Shown: positions 44,042-56,122, numbered from the stretch's first letter. The stretch: 64,000 bases of DNA from Cristatella mucedo (GCA_009760855.2 WPIO01000201.1:1-64000); one strand, 5' to 3'. Made by a program: numbers and translations. Notes: a model not told the origin generated them from the sequence alone.

Positions 44042-44096
44042 GTTACGTTTGAGTATCACACAAATGTGCTTTATTATTACTATTATTATTATTGTG

Positions 44097-44784
44097 TATA
44101 TCTTTAGTGCAGGGGAAATTAGAGTTGCATCAACGACATTCATTATATTAGTACATAGCTGCTGTAATCCTCGACTAATTGCCAAGGTCCACTTAAAGTG
44201 CTGCTCCAGAATGATCAAAACAAAATAAAAAAGGCTTCGATAATTGATCGTTGGTGCTCTCAGAAGCCAGATCATCGCGTTGCCAAGCAGTCTACGTTGA
44301 ATATAAAAGAGAATAAAGTATTAGTCAAGACCAATAACATGTGTCAACAACTAAAAGCACAATGGAAATTCTCAAAAAATACAGCTACCGGAAAAAGGCT
44401 AAGGAGCAGAAGAAAGAGCAAGAAGCACAAAATACGTGGGAGGTGGCAAATGAAGCGTAAGCAGAGAAATGTATGTACTTGGTGGAGGTCGTGGTGGTCG
44501 TGGTTATCGGGGCCATGGTTGCCATGCTGGTCGTGATGTGTGTGTATGCATGTGCGTGCATCCATATAAGTGTGTGCTTTGAAGTGCACACGAAAAGAGA
44601 AATACAGCCGAGATAAATAGCAGTGATTAACAGAAGAGATGCAGAAAGAGAAAGACAGAGAGAATGAGACAGAGACGGAGACAAAGACAGAGACAGAGAA
44701 AGAAGAGAGAGTGATTTCAGAGAAGGGAGAGAACAAAGTGAGAAAGACAGAATCAAAGAGGTGTACACACAGCAAAGAAACTGA
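44097..44784. other. unassigned DNA with a purine-rich stretch
   Basis: The plus strand at about 44640-44770 is dominated by GAGACAGAGA-type sequence, a degraded GA microsatellite that produces spurious serine-rich minus-strand frames of up to 161 codons. The rest shows no gene. Confidence 0.6.
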
Positions 44785-45015
44785 CGCGAAGGCCTTAATG
44801 TGCCTGCTGACTTTGTTGCATGCTGCCACTTACCACATAAACATGATGACACTGTGAGTGTCAACAGTATGTCATTCTTGTTGTTTATTGAGCATGCTAA
44901 CTATTCGATCATGCTTCCTTTGCAGCAACTGTAAAGCCCCTAGCAAGAGATTGAGTTAGCTGAGGGACCTTGATCAAATGCGTCATTATCATTATTATTA
45001 TTATTATTATCATTA
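44785..45015 (+). mobile_element. LINE-A 3' end
   Basis: UTR landmarks TGCATGCTGCCACTTACCAC and GTTGTTTATTGAGCATGCTA are followed by the hairpin region AAAGCCCCTAGCAAGAGATT with GAGGGACCTTGATCAAATGC, and a long (ATT/ATC)n tail. The hairpin arms have decayed. Confidence 0.85.
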
Positions 45016-45859
45016 TGCAGCGAACTGACAGAGGCATGCCAGACAGACTAAACACTAAGGGAACTTACTTCAACTCAGTCACATTTGCAGCTAACTAATC
45101 AGCCATTAACTTACTCGCCACTGTGCACTGAAACTCGTTACGATGCCACAGTGTGCTTAACGAGCAAGCTCTGTAAAGGTTTCAAGAATCTCGCACCCAG
45201 ATAGGCGACACTCCGTGGGTACAGAACGAACTGTCCGCTCGGAACTCCCTCCAGCGCACTAGGTTACTAGGACCTATTGAGCACGATGGTCACTCACAAG
45301 TAAAGTGGCGAAGGAAAGAGCATAAAATAAAATACAAAGCAAAAACGTAGAGATGAGCAGAATCAAAAGTGCACTAAGATTTGCTTACAGCTTTAAGCCA
45401 CTATGCGGCACCTCCGACACTTGGAATGGCATGATTTAAGTCACGTCCTCCATGAATGCTTTGAATTCGACGGTCACAGTTAGTCTGCGCAAGCTGTTCT
45501 CCTCTCTTTGCTCTTTGGGCAGGCTGTGAGTCCTGTAGTGAGAAGCAGGGCGTATGCCTATCAAACGCCAGTAGAATATTTAAGGGCGACTGCAGGCTAG
45601 CAGAGCATCCCAGGTTGGTAGAAGCATGTACAACATTGAGTCTGCACTTTCGAACGGCTGGTGTCCCAACTGAACGCCGGATGGAATGGTGGCAGAGGTG
45701 GTTATCAAGAAAAAGCCCACTGGGAAGAGGGCAGTAAAGCCATTGCCGATCCGGAAGCACGGGGAGGCTGCTCGCAAGAAAAGGTGAGGATAGAAACTGC
45801 ATCGCTGCCGTTGGATCACATCCTGCACTACAAGTAGCACTGGGTATGAGCTACCCTGC
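45016..45859. other. unassigned DNA
   Basis: Minus-strand frames of 118-133 codons overlap here (45401-45936) without a recognised motif. No shared repeat was seen. Confidence 0.4.
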
Positions 45860-46205
45860 TTAAAGACCGTTGGTAACAGAAGCTTTAGCTCTATAGGTTT
45901 TAGAGTGTGGAACTTGCTTTCACCATTCTTAGACAACGACCACTACGTACCTGCTGCTGACTGGCGTACATCCTTTCCAGTGGTCCTGAGCTGCTGCTCC
46001 CATGCTACACACTACATCAACTGCTCTCCTGACTCTGCTCTGGTTCCCACATTCTCTTTTTTAAGTGAGATGAAGTCTGATGGCTACTGATCGCATATCA
46101 AAAGCTGCTAAGGCTGTGAGTGCACTATACAAAACTCTCCTGCTTAACACCGACATGGTCTTTGTGGCTTTGTCGGGTTACAGACAGAGATACACGAGGT
46201 ACATT
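45860..46205 (+). mobile_element. LINE-B 3' end
   Basis: CCGTTGGTAACAGAAGCTTT, AGTGTGGAACTTGCTTTCAC and TGCTACACACTACATCAACT lead to CATGGTCTTTGTGGCTTTGT and the terminal ACAGACAGAGATACACGAGG. The frame is broken by substitutions and a stop (GGCTACTGATCG). Confidence 0.87.
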
Positions 46206-47095
46206 GCCCCCTAGCAAGCTGATCCGGTTGAGGTAGTCAATCGTGTGCGATCTCTTTAATTTCAAATAGAAAGCTAGAGATGGCCAGCTGCATCAAGAAT
46301 GAACCTTAATGCACAACTTTGCCTCGATCACCTCTCTCCACCGCTCCTTTGGCGATTGTGCAATCTCAGATGGTCGATACAGTGATCCCGCAGTGGGAGA
46401 AGTCGAGACTGCTGTTTCTATATTGTTGGACACGGAGCTCCTAAGCGACGACTTTCAATTGCTGATTGTGAGCTCAAACCGGATTCCAGTGAATCATGTG
46501 CGCGCTCAAAATTGCAAGTTTCGGCTCCAAGTGCAACAATTATGGCCACTATGGCCGGCTATGACCTATGACCTGCGCTGGCCTCAACCAGAACGTGCAT
46601 CAAATGCACGACTTACGTGGGTCAAAACATTTTAGGCAGATAGGTAGGCTAATGCAGGCTGTTGAAGCAAAAGCTGCTACCGCTGAGAGATCTTGAAGTG
46701 GATTCGATATTTTGTCACAAGAAACAAGTGATGCTCATACAGAATTCGTGGGTGGGGGTGGCTATAAAGTAGACGAAGTAAAAGACGACAAGCTGATATT
46801 TGCATCAATTGCACACGATTGAGGGCAATATGGGCAGCGAGTCCTGACCAGAGAAAATTGCAGTAACAGCAGCTATATACGATTATGATCTACAGTAGAT
46901 AGCGGGTCTTCCGGCAAGCACACTGCATTAGGTCCTTGTTGCTCTGCTGAGAAGTTATCCTCAAGGAATGCTGTAAGTCAAGGCACTAAGTAGGAATATG
47001 AGTGTATTGTAATGAAAACAACTTAAAACAGTCCCATCAACTTTTTTAAACAGCTTGCTGAAGTCACAGCTATTTGCAATCGAGAATGTATAACC
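46206..47095. other. unassigned DNA
   Basis: One 108-codon plus frame (46309-46635) shows no motif. The stretch from about 46970 may contain poorly aligned LINE-A UTR. Confidence 0.4.
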
Positions 47096-47099
47096 TCGA

Positions 47100-47325
47100 C
47101 GACTGAAAAATAGGTGCATGCTTATGCGTGCTAACACCGTACATACTGCCACTAACCATACTTGCATGCTGACCCTGAGCATGTCACACCCTCACGTGTC
47201 ATTATTATTGTGTATTCAGCAGACTACCACTAACTAATGGATCGTGCTAATTTTTCAGCAAAGTAAAGTGCCTAAAAGAGATTCAGTTCTTGGAGGACGC
47301 TATATCAATTGTAATGTTATTATTA
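47100..47325 (+). mobile_element. LINE-A 3' end
   Basis: GCATGCTTATGCGTGCTAAC, TGCCACTAACCATACTTGCA and GACCCTGAGCATGTCA are followed by AAAGTGCCTAAAAGAGATTC and GAGGACGCTATATCAATTG with an ATT tail. It meets an inverted LINE-A tail to tail at about 47330. Confidence 0.85.
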
Positions 47326-47344
47326 TTACACATGGCATAAACAG

Positions 47345-48150
47345 AGCACAACCATAAATGATAGTAATAACATGCACAGTGTAAATATGCACAATATGGT
47401 TAGTGGTAACATGCACATTATCCGTATGCATAATTTAATTATTGGCTACATGCGCAGTATCAGTATACACAAGCACACACACACACACACACACACAAAT
47501 CACAAGGACCAAGCAAATTCTGTCAAAACGGGTAGGCATCTAGCTCCTTTTTACCATTGTCAAGTCACGGGGTCAGTTTCGTGACAACAGTCGGAATGAA
47601 TTCCAGGCTTCGAGAGCATACGAACTAAAAGGCAACATTTCCATAGGAGTTGAAGTAGATTCGAGGTATGGCTTGACGGTTTGATTCAGTAGAGCAATCG
47701 GTAACGATGCCCACTCTGGTATGGGAGTACTTTTGCTAGGTAAGCTCGAATCAGCGAATGAAGGGACCAAAAAGTGAATATTAGAACCTTACAGTCGATG
47801 CTCTGCTTGATTGGAAGTCAGTGCAGATCAGCAAAAAGTAAAGTGATACGGCATTTTCGAAACTCTCACCAAGCATGCCTAGCTGTTGAGTTTTTTCACC
47901 AATTTCAAGCACCTGATTGCATAGCCCGGTAGACCATCGAACAGTTAGACACAGAAGTCGATATCTACAATGCATGCGACTAATTTTAATGTAAAATCAC
48001 ATCGGAAATTTGCAACAATTTTGCTAGGTTATACAGGGAACAGTAAACAAACTTGAATGTGGAGCTGTGCTGGTCGTCTAATGAGAGGTAAATTTGGAAC
48101 AGAATACCTAGGTTTTGAGCAGATTACACGACACATACTTGCACAGCTGA
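47345..48150 (-). mobile_element. LINE-A, inverted, decayed
   Basis: UTR landmarks in inverted order (TGGTTAGTGGTAACATGCAC, ACACAAGCACACACACACAC) are followed by coding traces on the minus strand: SYALEAWNSFR and LPIALLNQTVKPYLESTSTP (47573-47770), then FSLICTDFQSS. A (CA)n run of about 30 bases has grown at 47467-47497 within the UTR. Palm motifs are not recognisable. Confidence 0.78.
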
Positions 48151-48384
48151 TTGAGAGAGCTAAGCCTTTAAATTTTTATTTCATGCTAGGCTAGCCTATA
48201 AAAAGTTTAGACTCAACCTCAGCAAATCGTATGCGTCTTCGATAGGCTTTTCGATTATTTTCAGTAACAACATGAAGCTGGATTAAGTCCTGATTAAAAC
48301 AAAGACACATGTCAAAGGAGAGTAGCTGTACATTGTATAACAGAGTATTTCTCAACGATGCACGAACAAAGGCTACCAGCTCCC
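48151..48384. other. unassigned DNA
   Basis: Nothing recognisable; possibly further decayed LINE-A. Confidence 0.35.
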
Positions 48385-48640
48385 GGGGGATAATAATATT
48401 AGCAATAACCTATGGCTTGTAAAGCACCCTATGAAAACCAAATCCCTAACTAGGAGTTACTATTCACAGCAAGATAATCAGTCCGACTCGACAATAAACA
48501 GCAACACAACACAGATAGAAAGTGACGCTAGCATGATCGATCGTACTTCTATTGCAGCAATTTTAAAGCGCCCAAAAAGAGATTGAGCTCTCTGAGGGCG
48601 TTTTATTAAATGTGTTATCAGTATTAATTTTATTAAAATG
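48385..48640. mobile_element. two LINE-A 3' stubs facing each other
   Basis: An inverted stub (ATAATAATATTAGCAATAAC, GTAAAGCACCCTATGAAAAC) at about 48388-48455 is followed by a plus-strand stub at 48500-48640 that ends ATTTTAAAGCGCCCAAAAAG, GAGGGCGTTTTATTAAATGT and an ATT-type tail. Both keep mainly the hairpin. Confidence 0.75.
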
Positions 48641-48774
48641 ACAGCAGCAAAAACAAAAGTGATACCACCACAAAATTCACAAGAGGCAATCAGGCAGACA
48701 TGTGGATAAACACTTGACAGGTAATCAAAAACCTTGAGAAAACTGACCAGTGACGACATTTATGATGTGTGAGT

Positions 48775-48831
48775 ATATGTTTTTGTGTGTATGTGTGTGT
48801 GTGCACGTGTATACATACATAAAGATTTACC

Positions 48832-48892
<61 letters not shown>
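48775..48892 (+). repeat. TG / TA / GA microsatellite
   Basis: TG-rich sequence from 48778 to about 48812 is followed by a TA run (48832-48857) and a pure GA run (48857-48889). Confidence 0.95.
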
Positions 48893-49099
48893 GGGCAGTC
48901 AAGGAAAAAATTGACATGCGAGGATTTAACTCAACTGGTGTAGCTCGCTAGGGCTACCAAATGGTATCTCCACAGTGTATCTGTTGCAGCTTACACAGCC
49001 CAAGTGGGGCTTGTGGAGTCGGCAGCTCAGCATAATTTCGTATACCCTGCGGAGAGTACTAATAGTAAGAATGACACATTTATGCAGATCATTCCTAGA

Positions 49100-49715
49100 T
49101 GTCTACATCTCTGTCTGTGCACTATATAAATGCTGCAAGAAGGTTTCCAGAGCGGTTAGTGAAGCCATATAAATATGGCTGCAAGGCTAGTCATCAATTC
49201 ACAGAGGTTTGGGCGTGTATCTCCTTTGCTAAAAGAGCTAGGATGGATGAACATTGAGCAACGGATACAGAGCAAAGTTCTTACGATGACTCACAAGGCC
49301 CGCCACGGCTTGGCTCCTTCGTACCTAGCTGAACTGTTTCAGCCTTTTCGCGCCTTCAGGTCGTGTGAGGACAATAAATTAGCCGTTTCATTCCTCTGCT
49401 TAAAGGCCGTTGGTGACAGAAGGTGTAGCTGTGCAGGTCCTAGTCTGTGGAATTCGCTTCCAAAATCCTTAGGCAACGACAACTACTCATCCTTTCCAGA
49501 GGTCCCGAACTGCTAAGTCCATGCTACTCACTACTTCAACTGCTCTCTTGACTCTGCTATGCTTCCCACTTTTTCTGTGTTGCGTGAGACAAAGTCTGTT
49601 GGCCACCGAATGAGTACCAAAAGCCGCTTGGGCTGCGGGCTATACAAAACCGTCCTGCATAACACTCACATGGTCTTTGTGACTTTGCGGATTTACAGAC
49701 GGAGATACATTACAT
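49100..49715 (+). mobile_element. LINE-B, longest coding fragment
   Basis: The 113-codon frame at 49175-49516 encodes AARLVINSQRFGRVSPLLKE, LGWMNIEQRIQSKVLTMTHK and ARHGLAPSYLAELFQPFRAF, a typical CR1/L2 RT C-terminal order, then GPSLWNSLPKSLGND. The ORF breaks at a deletion, but the rest follows the family order to ACAGACGGAGATACATTACA at the 3' end. It defines LINE-B as distinct from LINE-A: the two share the RHGLAPSYL/SLHSLAPAYL position but differ in most residues. Confidence 0.9.
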
Positions 49716-49917
49716 ATAGCCAAACGTGACAGAGGCCGGCAACCGAGAGGAAGTGCGAAGTCAAAAGCGACCAGATAGCAGAAAGTGGTGGAATCCAGAG
49801 CTGAACCCGTTGGCAGCATCTGATGCCCAATCTTGCCCAACCTTTTGGCGATCAAAGAGTCGGGTCGATAACCCAGAAAATCTGGAAGTCACTTCCAACT
49901 TATATCACCACCAGTAA
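49716..49917. other. unassigned DNA between LINE-B and LINE-A
   Basis: A short stretch without a recognised feature, ending at the inverted ATT tail of the next LINE-A. Confidence 0.45.
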
Positions 49918-50090
49918 TAATAATAATAATAATTATTATTATTATGTACTTGATAAAGCGCCCTTGGAGAACTTAATCTCTCTCTAGGCGCATTTAATTT
50001 GCTGCAAAGAGAAATGCAATTGAATGGTGAGTAAAACCATGCTTGATAAACAAAAAAAATGAATCACATGGTTATTAGTGAGCACCAGCG
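49918..50090 (-). mobile_element. LINE-A 3' stub, inverted
   Basis: A long inverted tail (ATAATAATAATAATTATTAT) is followed by CTTGATAAAGCGCCCTTGGA, GAACTTAATCTCTCTCTAGG, CGCATTTAATTTGCTGCAAA and the inverted UTR. The hairpin is intact apart from a few changes. Confidence 0.9.
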
Positions 50091-50780
50091 ATTATGTTGA
50101 ATAATCCAGGTCAAAGCCATAGATATTCAGCTTTACCTTTGCTACAGAGAAATTTCCTTCAGTCTCCTCAAACAGTGAGCAGCAACCGGCTGTCACTCAA
50201 AGGCACCGACAATAAAATCAAGGCGCATACTCTAATTGTATCGGCCGAACCGTCGGGTGCATACCTAGCTAAATTTTGACACAACTCTGGACAGCAGGTC
50301 AAACTCACCGCCTGCATTGAAATTAGCACCTTAAAGCAAAGCCATTGATAGCAGGCATGCACCATCCGGCCTGCGAGGTGTCTGCCAGTTGAACGATCCC
50401 AAGCAATGTGGCCCCGGGTCAGCAACGAGAGTGCCGTCCCGAGTTAATAGAGGTGATCACTAAGCTTTTCAAAAGCCTGGATCTGAAAGCATACTTTCAT
50501 CAAGATGCCTAAATCAGCAAATGTAGTGAGCAAATGTCGGCTACTGCGGCCAGTACTGGTGCTGCCGTAGTTGCTAACTCCCTGATAATATTGCTACATC
50601 AACCCGCAACAACTGCTATTGTAGCCACTGCCTCATCTGTGATGCTTCAGGTGAAGTGCAATCAGCTAAACGTGGAAGTACGACATCCAAAATAAACAAA
50701 AGACCTAAAGAAAAAATGAGTTGAGCACATGTACAGTAGAATCAAATCGAGTAGGGTAAAATTCAAGGCTAAAGAAGAAT
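50091..50780. other. unassigned DNA
   Basis: No gene, RNA or shared repeat was recognised. Confidence 0.45.
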
Positions 50781-51039
50781 CGGTCTTTGTTTGCAAGTGC
50801 CCCAGGGAACTTAATCTCTTTCTAGGCGCATAACATTGGCTGCAAGCGAAACACGATCGAATAGTAAAATGGTGTCAGCCTTGATAAACAACATAAGTAA
50901 CATGTTTTAGGGGTGGCATGTACTGGGTCAGCATTTTTAAGTGTAGTTAGTGGAAGCATGCAGCAGTGTCAGCATGCACAGCACCATAAAGGAAAAAATC
51001 ACGGGGACCCACAAAATACACCCATACACAATGGGGTTT

Positions 51040-51693
51040 TTAAGTTCTTTTAAAGATCGTCGAGTCAGGATATGTGTCGTGACGCAGGTTGGGCTTTGGG
51101 AGCATGCTAACTAAATGCGAAGTCTCCAAACCATTTGAGGATTGTACGAGGTAGACCATAGAATTCCGAAAAACAGGTGGTAAGAGGCTTGGCATTATGC
51201 GAGGGTAGGTCAGGTAGATTGGCTGGAGCCAAAGAATAAAGAACCTGAAAGTGAGCGACAAAACGCTTAAGCCGATCCGTTGCTTGACTTGTAGCGAGTG
51301 CAGGTCGGCGAGAAGTGGTGTGATGTGGCAACTACGACGCTCACGATAGACAAGACAAGTCCTAGGTGCAGAGTTTTGAACCAGCTGTAATCGCCTTATT
51401 GCACATGCCGGTAGGTCAGCAAGCAGTGAGGTACAGAAGTCAAGACGGGATGAAAGAAATGCATGGACCAACTTAAAAGTGGTGTCATTATTTAAGCGAG
51501 CCCAAATTTTAGCAATGTTATGAAGCATAAAGCAGGCAGACTTGATTGTGGAGCTGATATAGTCATCTAACGAAGGGCCATTTTGGAACATGACAATTAT
51601 ATTTCGTGCAGATTCAGTAGAAGATATGCGAGCAGATCCGGTTTTGAGCATCAGCCATTCTGATTTCTGAATCACACTTTGCATGCCCCACAA
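51040..51693 (-). pseudogene. LINE-A RT C-terminal remnant, 217 codons
   Basis: The frame starts in the post-palm region and includes KLVHAFLSSRLDFCTSLLA, DLPACAIRRLQLVQNSA and SCHITPLLADLHSLQVKQRI, then slips out of frame after LSLTFRF. The end of the ORF continues in another frame at 51107-51331. It is one of the longest uninterrupted remnants of LINE-A. Confidence 0.88.
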
Positions 51694-53035
51694 CTAGTAT
51701 GTTAGTTTTTATCATCGTTTAATTTACGAAAATTTGCTGCCATTCATGTGCAAATGCCATCAATACATGCAGCCACGGAGTTGAGAAAATTTGAGATACT
51801 CCAATGCTAGGACGGATCTAAGCAAAGATATAAATGATTATCATCCGCATACAAATGAAAGCCTAAGTTGTGCTTGGAAATCACATCGGCAAGAAGGGGA
51901 GTATAAACCGTGAAAAGAACCGGACCTAGCACGGTGCCCTGAAGTAACCCATATTTCAGGGGGGTGCCTCAGATAATCTTTTTCCATTCACATCAATACT
52001 CTGGGGTCTCCCACTGAGATAGGACAGGAACCATTGCAGAGCAATGCCTGCTACGCCCAGGCGAGATGAGAGACGCCCAAGAAGAACTCTATGATAGATT
52101 GCATCAAAAGCTGCGAAAAGATCAGGTGAACAAGCAGAGATACTTTACCCATGTCTACATTCTTTAGCAAGTCGTTGAACACCCTAAGGAATGGTGACTC
52201 TGTGGAGTGATTATTTCTGAAGCCAAACTGAACTTACTAGCAAGATTAGAAGTTTCAGTATATGAGTTCAGCTGGCCTGTCACGACTCGTTTCCGGTGTC
52301 TTAGATAGGAACGGTGGGAGGGACAGTGGCGACATTTGCTTAAGACCTCCTGGTCTGGTGTCGGTTTCTTGAGAAGTTGCCTAACTACAGCCTTTTTTTG
52401 AAAGGCGCTGGGACATGACCTGACGCTAATGACATATTATCGATATTAGTTTGTGCATGTCAGCAGCACATCAATGCAACGTAGGAGCAGTACAGTGGGA
52501 ATAGGGTCCGAAGAAATTGGTTTCTTCTTTGATTGAGATATGAACTTCACGACGAGATTACTAGTGATCTGTCTGAATGTAGGCAGCCAGGAATCGAGGG
52601 ACCGCATTCTAGGGATGATGCTGCCATCGCATGGGATGGGGTTCCCTAATCTTGTCTATCTGGACATGGAATCAGAAAAAGCTATCAGCTAGATCATCAC
52701 ATGGATCATCAGATAAGTAGCTTATCTAGGAGCGGTTGAAGAGATGGTTGATCGTAGACATCAGTATTTTGAGATTGTACATCTGTGATTCAACTACGTT
52801 TTTATAGAAGCTCGACTTCGCCTTTGCTATGATTGATTGGTACGACCTAGGGAAGCCCTTGAATGTTCGTCGTGGGACAGTAAGTTATGATCTTTTGAAT
52901 ATTTTATCAAGCTTGCGTTTAGTAGACCTAGCTAGTTTAGTGTCTGTGGTAAACCATACGCCGTCTGAGAGAGGACGCGCAGTGGTGCTTATTTAGAGGT
53001 TCAAACTGGTCTAGCGTGTCAGATAGTGTCGTGTT

Positions 53036-53319
53036 CTAGCTATCTACCAATGATGACGGATCGGAGGTGGAACTAAGCAGAAGCGGCGGGGGCAGATATT
53101 CTCGCACGGGACAAAAATCGCTGTCAAGGGTCTTGAAGCTTCGCGTTTGACATGTGATTTTAGAAGAGGAGGCGGGCACACATTGTAGACTGAATGAGAT
53201 CTGCACGGGGTCAGATAAGCAGGATTTAGTAATATTTGATGACAAAGTGCAGTTGTATGAGAACATTTAGTCGAATGTGTGACCGTTGATGTGAGTGAGG
53301 CCATGCACATGAGCCACAA
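53036..53319 (-). pseudogene. LINE-A endonuclease C-terminal remnant
   Basis: The minus frame at 53036-53266 encodes FSYNCTLSSNITKSCLSDP and VQISFSLQCVP, the end of an exonuclease-endonuclease-phosphatase domain as found in CR1/L2 LINEs. HINGHTFD lies just upstream, separated by a stop. The His of the terminal SDH catalytic motif is replaced by Pro. The frame then continues into the low-similarity linker. Confidence 0.8.
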
Positions 53320-53393
53320 AAGCCAATGAGTCAGTCGACGTATGAAATTCAGTTATGAAGGCATCAGATAAGTTATCAAAGTGAATGTTGATT

Positions 53394-54965
53394 ACACCCC
53401 TGTGGTCACCCTTCTACCATTCCTATCAAAAACACTGGAACAGGTCGTGGCTGACCAGCTGAACTCATATATTGAAACTTCAAACGTTGCTAGTAAGTTC
53501 CAGTCTGGTTTCAGACCCTAATCACTCCACAGAGTCAGCTTTGCTTAGGGTGCACAACGACCTACTTAGGAATGCAGACATACGTAGATTGTCTTCGCTT
53601 GTTTTGCTCAATCTTTCGGCAGCGTTTGATACTATTGATCAATAAGTTCTTCTATAGCGCATCATATCTCACCTGGGCATCACTGCCACTGCTCTGCCAT
53701 GGTTCATTTTCTATCTCTGTGGGAGACTCAAGAGTATGGACGTGAATGGACAAAGATCATCCGAGGTACCTCTGAAATCTTAGGTAGCTCAGGGCGCCCA
53801 TGCCAGGTTCAATCCTTTTCATGGTTTAAGCTCTCCCTCTTGCTATTGTGAGTGCCAAGCACGATCTAGGCTTTCACTTCTATGCGGATGACATTCACTT
53901 GTACCTCTACTTTGATCCCTTTCAGCCCTTCGAGCACCTCGAATTCTCTCACCTCTCTGGCTGCATGTATTGATGACATCCGCACATGGATGGCAGCAAG
54001 TTGCAAGTTTTTTTTTCTTAACTAAACGATGATAAAAGTAACTTACTAGTTATGGGCAAACCCAGTGCGATTCAGAAAATGGAAAGGCTGACCCTAAAAA
54101 TGGGCTCTACCAGCTAATCTCCTGGTACATCAGCTCGAAATCTAGGTGTGATGTTCCAAAGTGAACTCTCGTTAGAAGAACAAATCAGCTCCACAATCAA
54201 GTTTGCCTACTGTAACATTGCTAAAACTCGGGGTGGTTTGGATAATGATACCATGACTAAGTTGGTCCATGCATTGGTGACATCCCGTTTTGAATTTTGG
54301 AAGTCACTGCTTGCAGGCCTACCGGCATGTGCAAGCAAGCGATTATACTGGTGCAAAACTCTGCATCCAGGCTTTGTCTATCGTGAGTGTCGCAGTTGCC
54401 ACATCACACCACTTTTTTGCCGAAATCCACTGGCTCCCAGTCAAGCAACGCATCAACTTCAAGGTTTTTGTCGCTCACTTTTAGGTCACTTTATTCTTTG
54501 GTTCTAGCCTATCTCTCAGATCTACTCGCCCATCAGGTCAAGCATCGTACCACTTGCTTTTTCGGAATTCAACGGTTTACCTATACCTCGTGCAAACTTG
54601 GAGACTGCGCATTTAGTTTCGTAGCTCCCAAAGCATGGGAACTCCCTACTGACTTGTATCAGCACGTTCCCCGACTACACCACACTTGAAAATAACTTAA
54701 AACAGCTGTTTTATGACCGCATTCAGTGGGTCCCTGTGATTCGTCCTTCATGTGCTTACGCCTGCTGACACTTTGCAACTAACCAAATTTATATGCTGAC
54801 CTTATGCATGTCACTCCTAACTATGTTTATTCATGTCGTATATCAAACATGATAGTATTCATCATTCAATCGCGTTTCCCTTCCCCTTTGAAGCAACTGT
54901 AAAGCGCCTAGAAAGAGATTGAGTTCTCTGAGGGTGGTTTATCAAGTGCATTATTATTATTATTA
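53394..54965 (+). mobile_element. LINE-A, RT domain to 3' end, head to head with the preceding copy
   Basis: The copy starts in the segment just before RT (CCATTCCTATCAAAAACACT, encoding PFLSKTLEQVVADQLNSYI). It keeps LNLSAAFDTID at about 53604-53638, FYADDIHLYL at 53878-53907, and the C-terminal region, UTR, hairpin (AAAGCGCCTAGAAAGAGATT with GAGGGTGGTTTATCAAGTGC) and (ATT)n tail. Frameshifts interrupt the frame many times. It lacks the endonuclease. Its 5' edge touches the 5' edge of the minus copy. Confidence 0.9.
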
Positions 54966-55695
54966 ATATACCTCTAACAAGGAAGGATCAATTTCTTACA
55001 CACAGAATCAAAATGAGATCAGAGTAACCTGAAGTAAAAGAGATTTTTTACCTGGTAGACGATGAACTACTGTCACCATTGGTATCTCTCGTTTGCGGCT
55101 TCCTACTTGTTCTGTCGCCCGGCCTATGGCACTGCTGCCGCCGCTCAAAGAAGGAAGGGCAAGAGGGTTAGATGGGCAACCACTATCAAACTACATGAAA
55201 TCGACATCATGCAGCACGCTTTGTGCAGCCAGCAGCATCAGCTGAGTACCTGGGGTCTACGAAGCGCGGCGGGTGCAAAGCAAGTGAGTCCAGCGATAAA
55301 AAAAGAATACGCCTACCACACACGGCAGTGGCCGCAGCAGACTAGGGTCGGTATTCGAACGGATCAATCCTGCCTATTAAATAGCACCAGACGGTGGTTC
55401 AAGCTTGGTGGCAAAGGCAGAGTAGCCGATTGGCCCTCACCCCGAAATGACGACGATGTGTGTCACAGCAGCGCAGAGCAGCTGCTGCTAACTGCGACGA
55501 CACGATGAGGCTGGGGGATAGTGAAGCGAGAGGCATAAACTAATTCTCATAGAGCCAATGAATGAGCGCGCAAGTTAAGCAATTCCAAAGTGTGTCATGA
55601 CATAGTTCCGAAAACTGCTGCACCGAGCCCTGCCTCACAACTATGGGGTACATCGGTTGTAAACAAAATGACAGGACCAACTACCCAATCTCATG
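54966..55695. other. unassigned DNA with a 148-codon open frame
   Basis: The plus frame at 55062-55508 (148 codons from ATG) includes AAAAQRRKGKRVRW, a basic stretch, but has no recognised fold, no signal peptide and no repeat partner. The local GC content is higher than in the flanks, which lengthens chance frames. It is not called as a gene. Confidence 0.35.
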
Positions 55696-55699
55696 TCAT

Positions 55700-55815
55700 C
55701 ATATTCATTTTATGGTAATGCACCAATAATATATACATTTGCATTGTACCCTCAAGGAACTTGATCTCTTTCTAGGCCTTGGCCAATGCTGGAAAGGAAG
55801 CAAATGATTAGTGTT
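55700..55815 (-). mobile_element. LINE-A 3' stub, inverted, diverged
   Basis: TACATTTGCATTGTACCCTC, AAGGAACTTGATCTCTTTCT and AGGCCTTGGCCAATGCTGGA correspond to the inverted hairpin and the start of the UTR. One hairpin arm has changed beyond pairing. Confidence 0.6.
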
Positions 55816-56024
55816 CATTAGTAGTACCGAAAACGAGCGATAACAGCACAGGGCAGCTACAGAAATGGAAGCATGGTCTGGTAAGCACATATCGCTTGTT
55901 CACACAAATAAGAAAGCCATAGACTTGAGCTCACCCATATGGTAGCAGAGCAGCTGGAAGCCAGGTAAGCATGTTCTAAATGACCAAGTCGTTTGTGGAA
56001 GATCATTAAGTCAGAATAGTTTTC

Positions 56025-56122
56025 TTTGGGGTGGGGGAATCTGCCCCACAAACAAATGTGCATGCACACACACACACACACACGTAACCACACACACACA
56101 CTCTCCTCTCTCTCTCTCTCTT

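Larger units (their letters stand above)
50785..53393 (-). mobile_element. LINE-A, fullest copy: endonuclease C-terminus, RT and 3' UTR
   Basis: This is the longest LINE-A remnant (about 2.6 kb), reading leftward. At its 5' edge (53372-53389) it encodes NIHFDN, the (GDF)NIH.D motif of an APE-type endonuclease. It then has GLTHINGHTFD and SCLSDPVQISFSL (about 53.2-53.3 kb), where the catalytic SDH reads SDP. A linker follows, then RT sequence (LERVVTGQLNSYI near 52.26-52.30 kb), the palm YADD (51839-51850) and the C-terminal domain in a 217-codon frame (51040-51693). The hairpin lies at 50795-50835. Frameshifts and stops are frequent, so it is inactive. Confidence 0.9.

Noticed and set aside
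44344-44864. Minus-strand frames of 159-161 codons
   Set aside because: Much of each comes from degraded GAGACA repeats, there are no motifs, and the two frames overlap each other.
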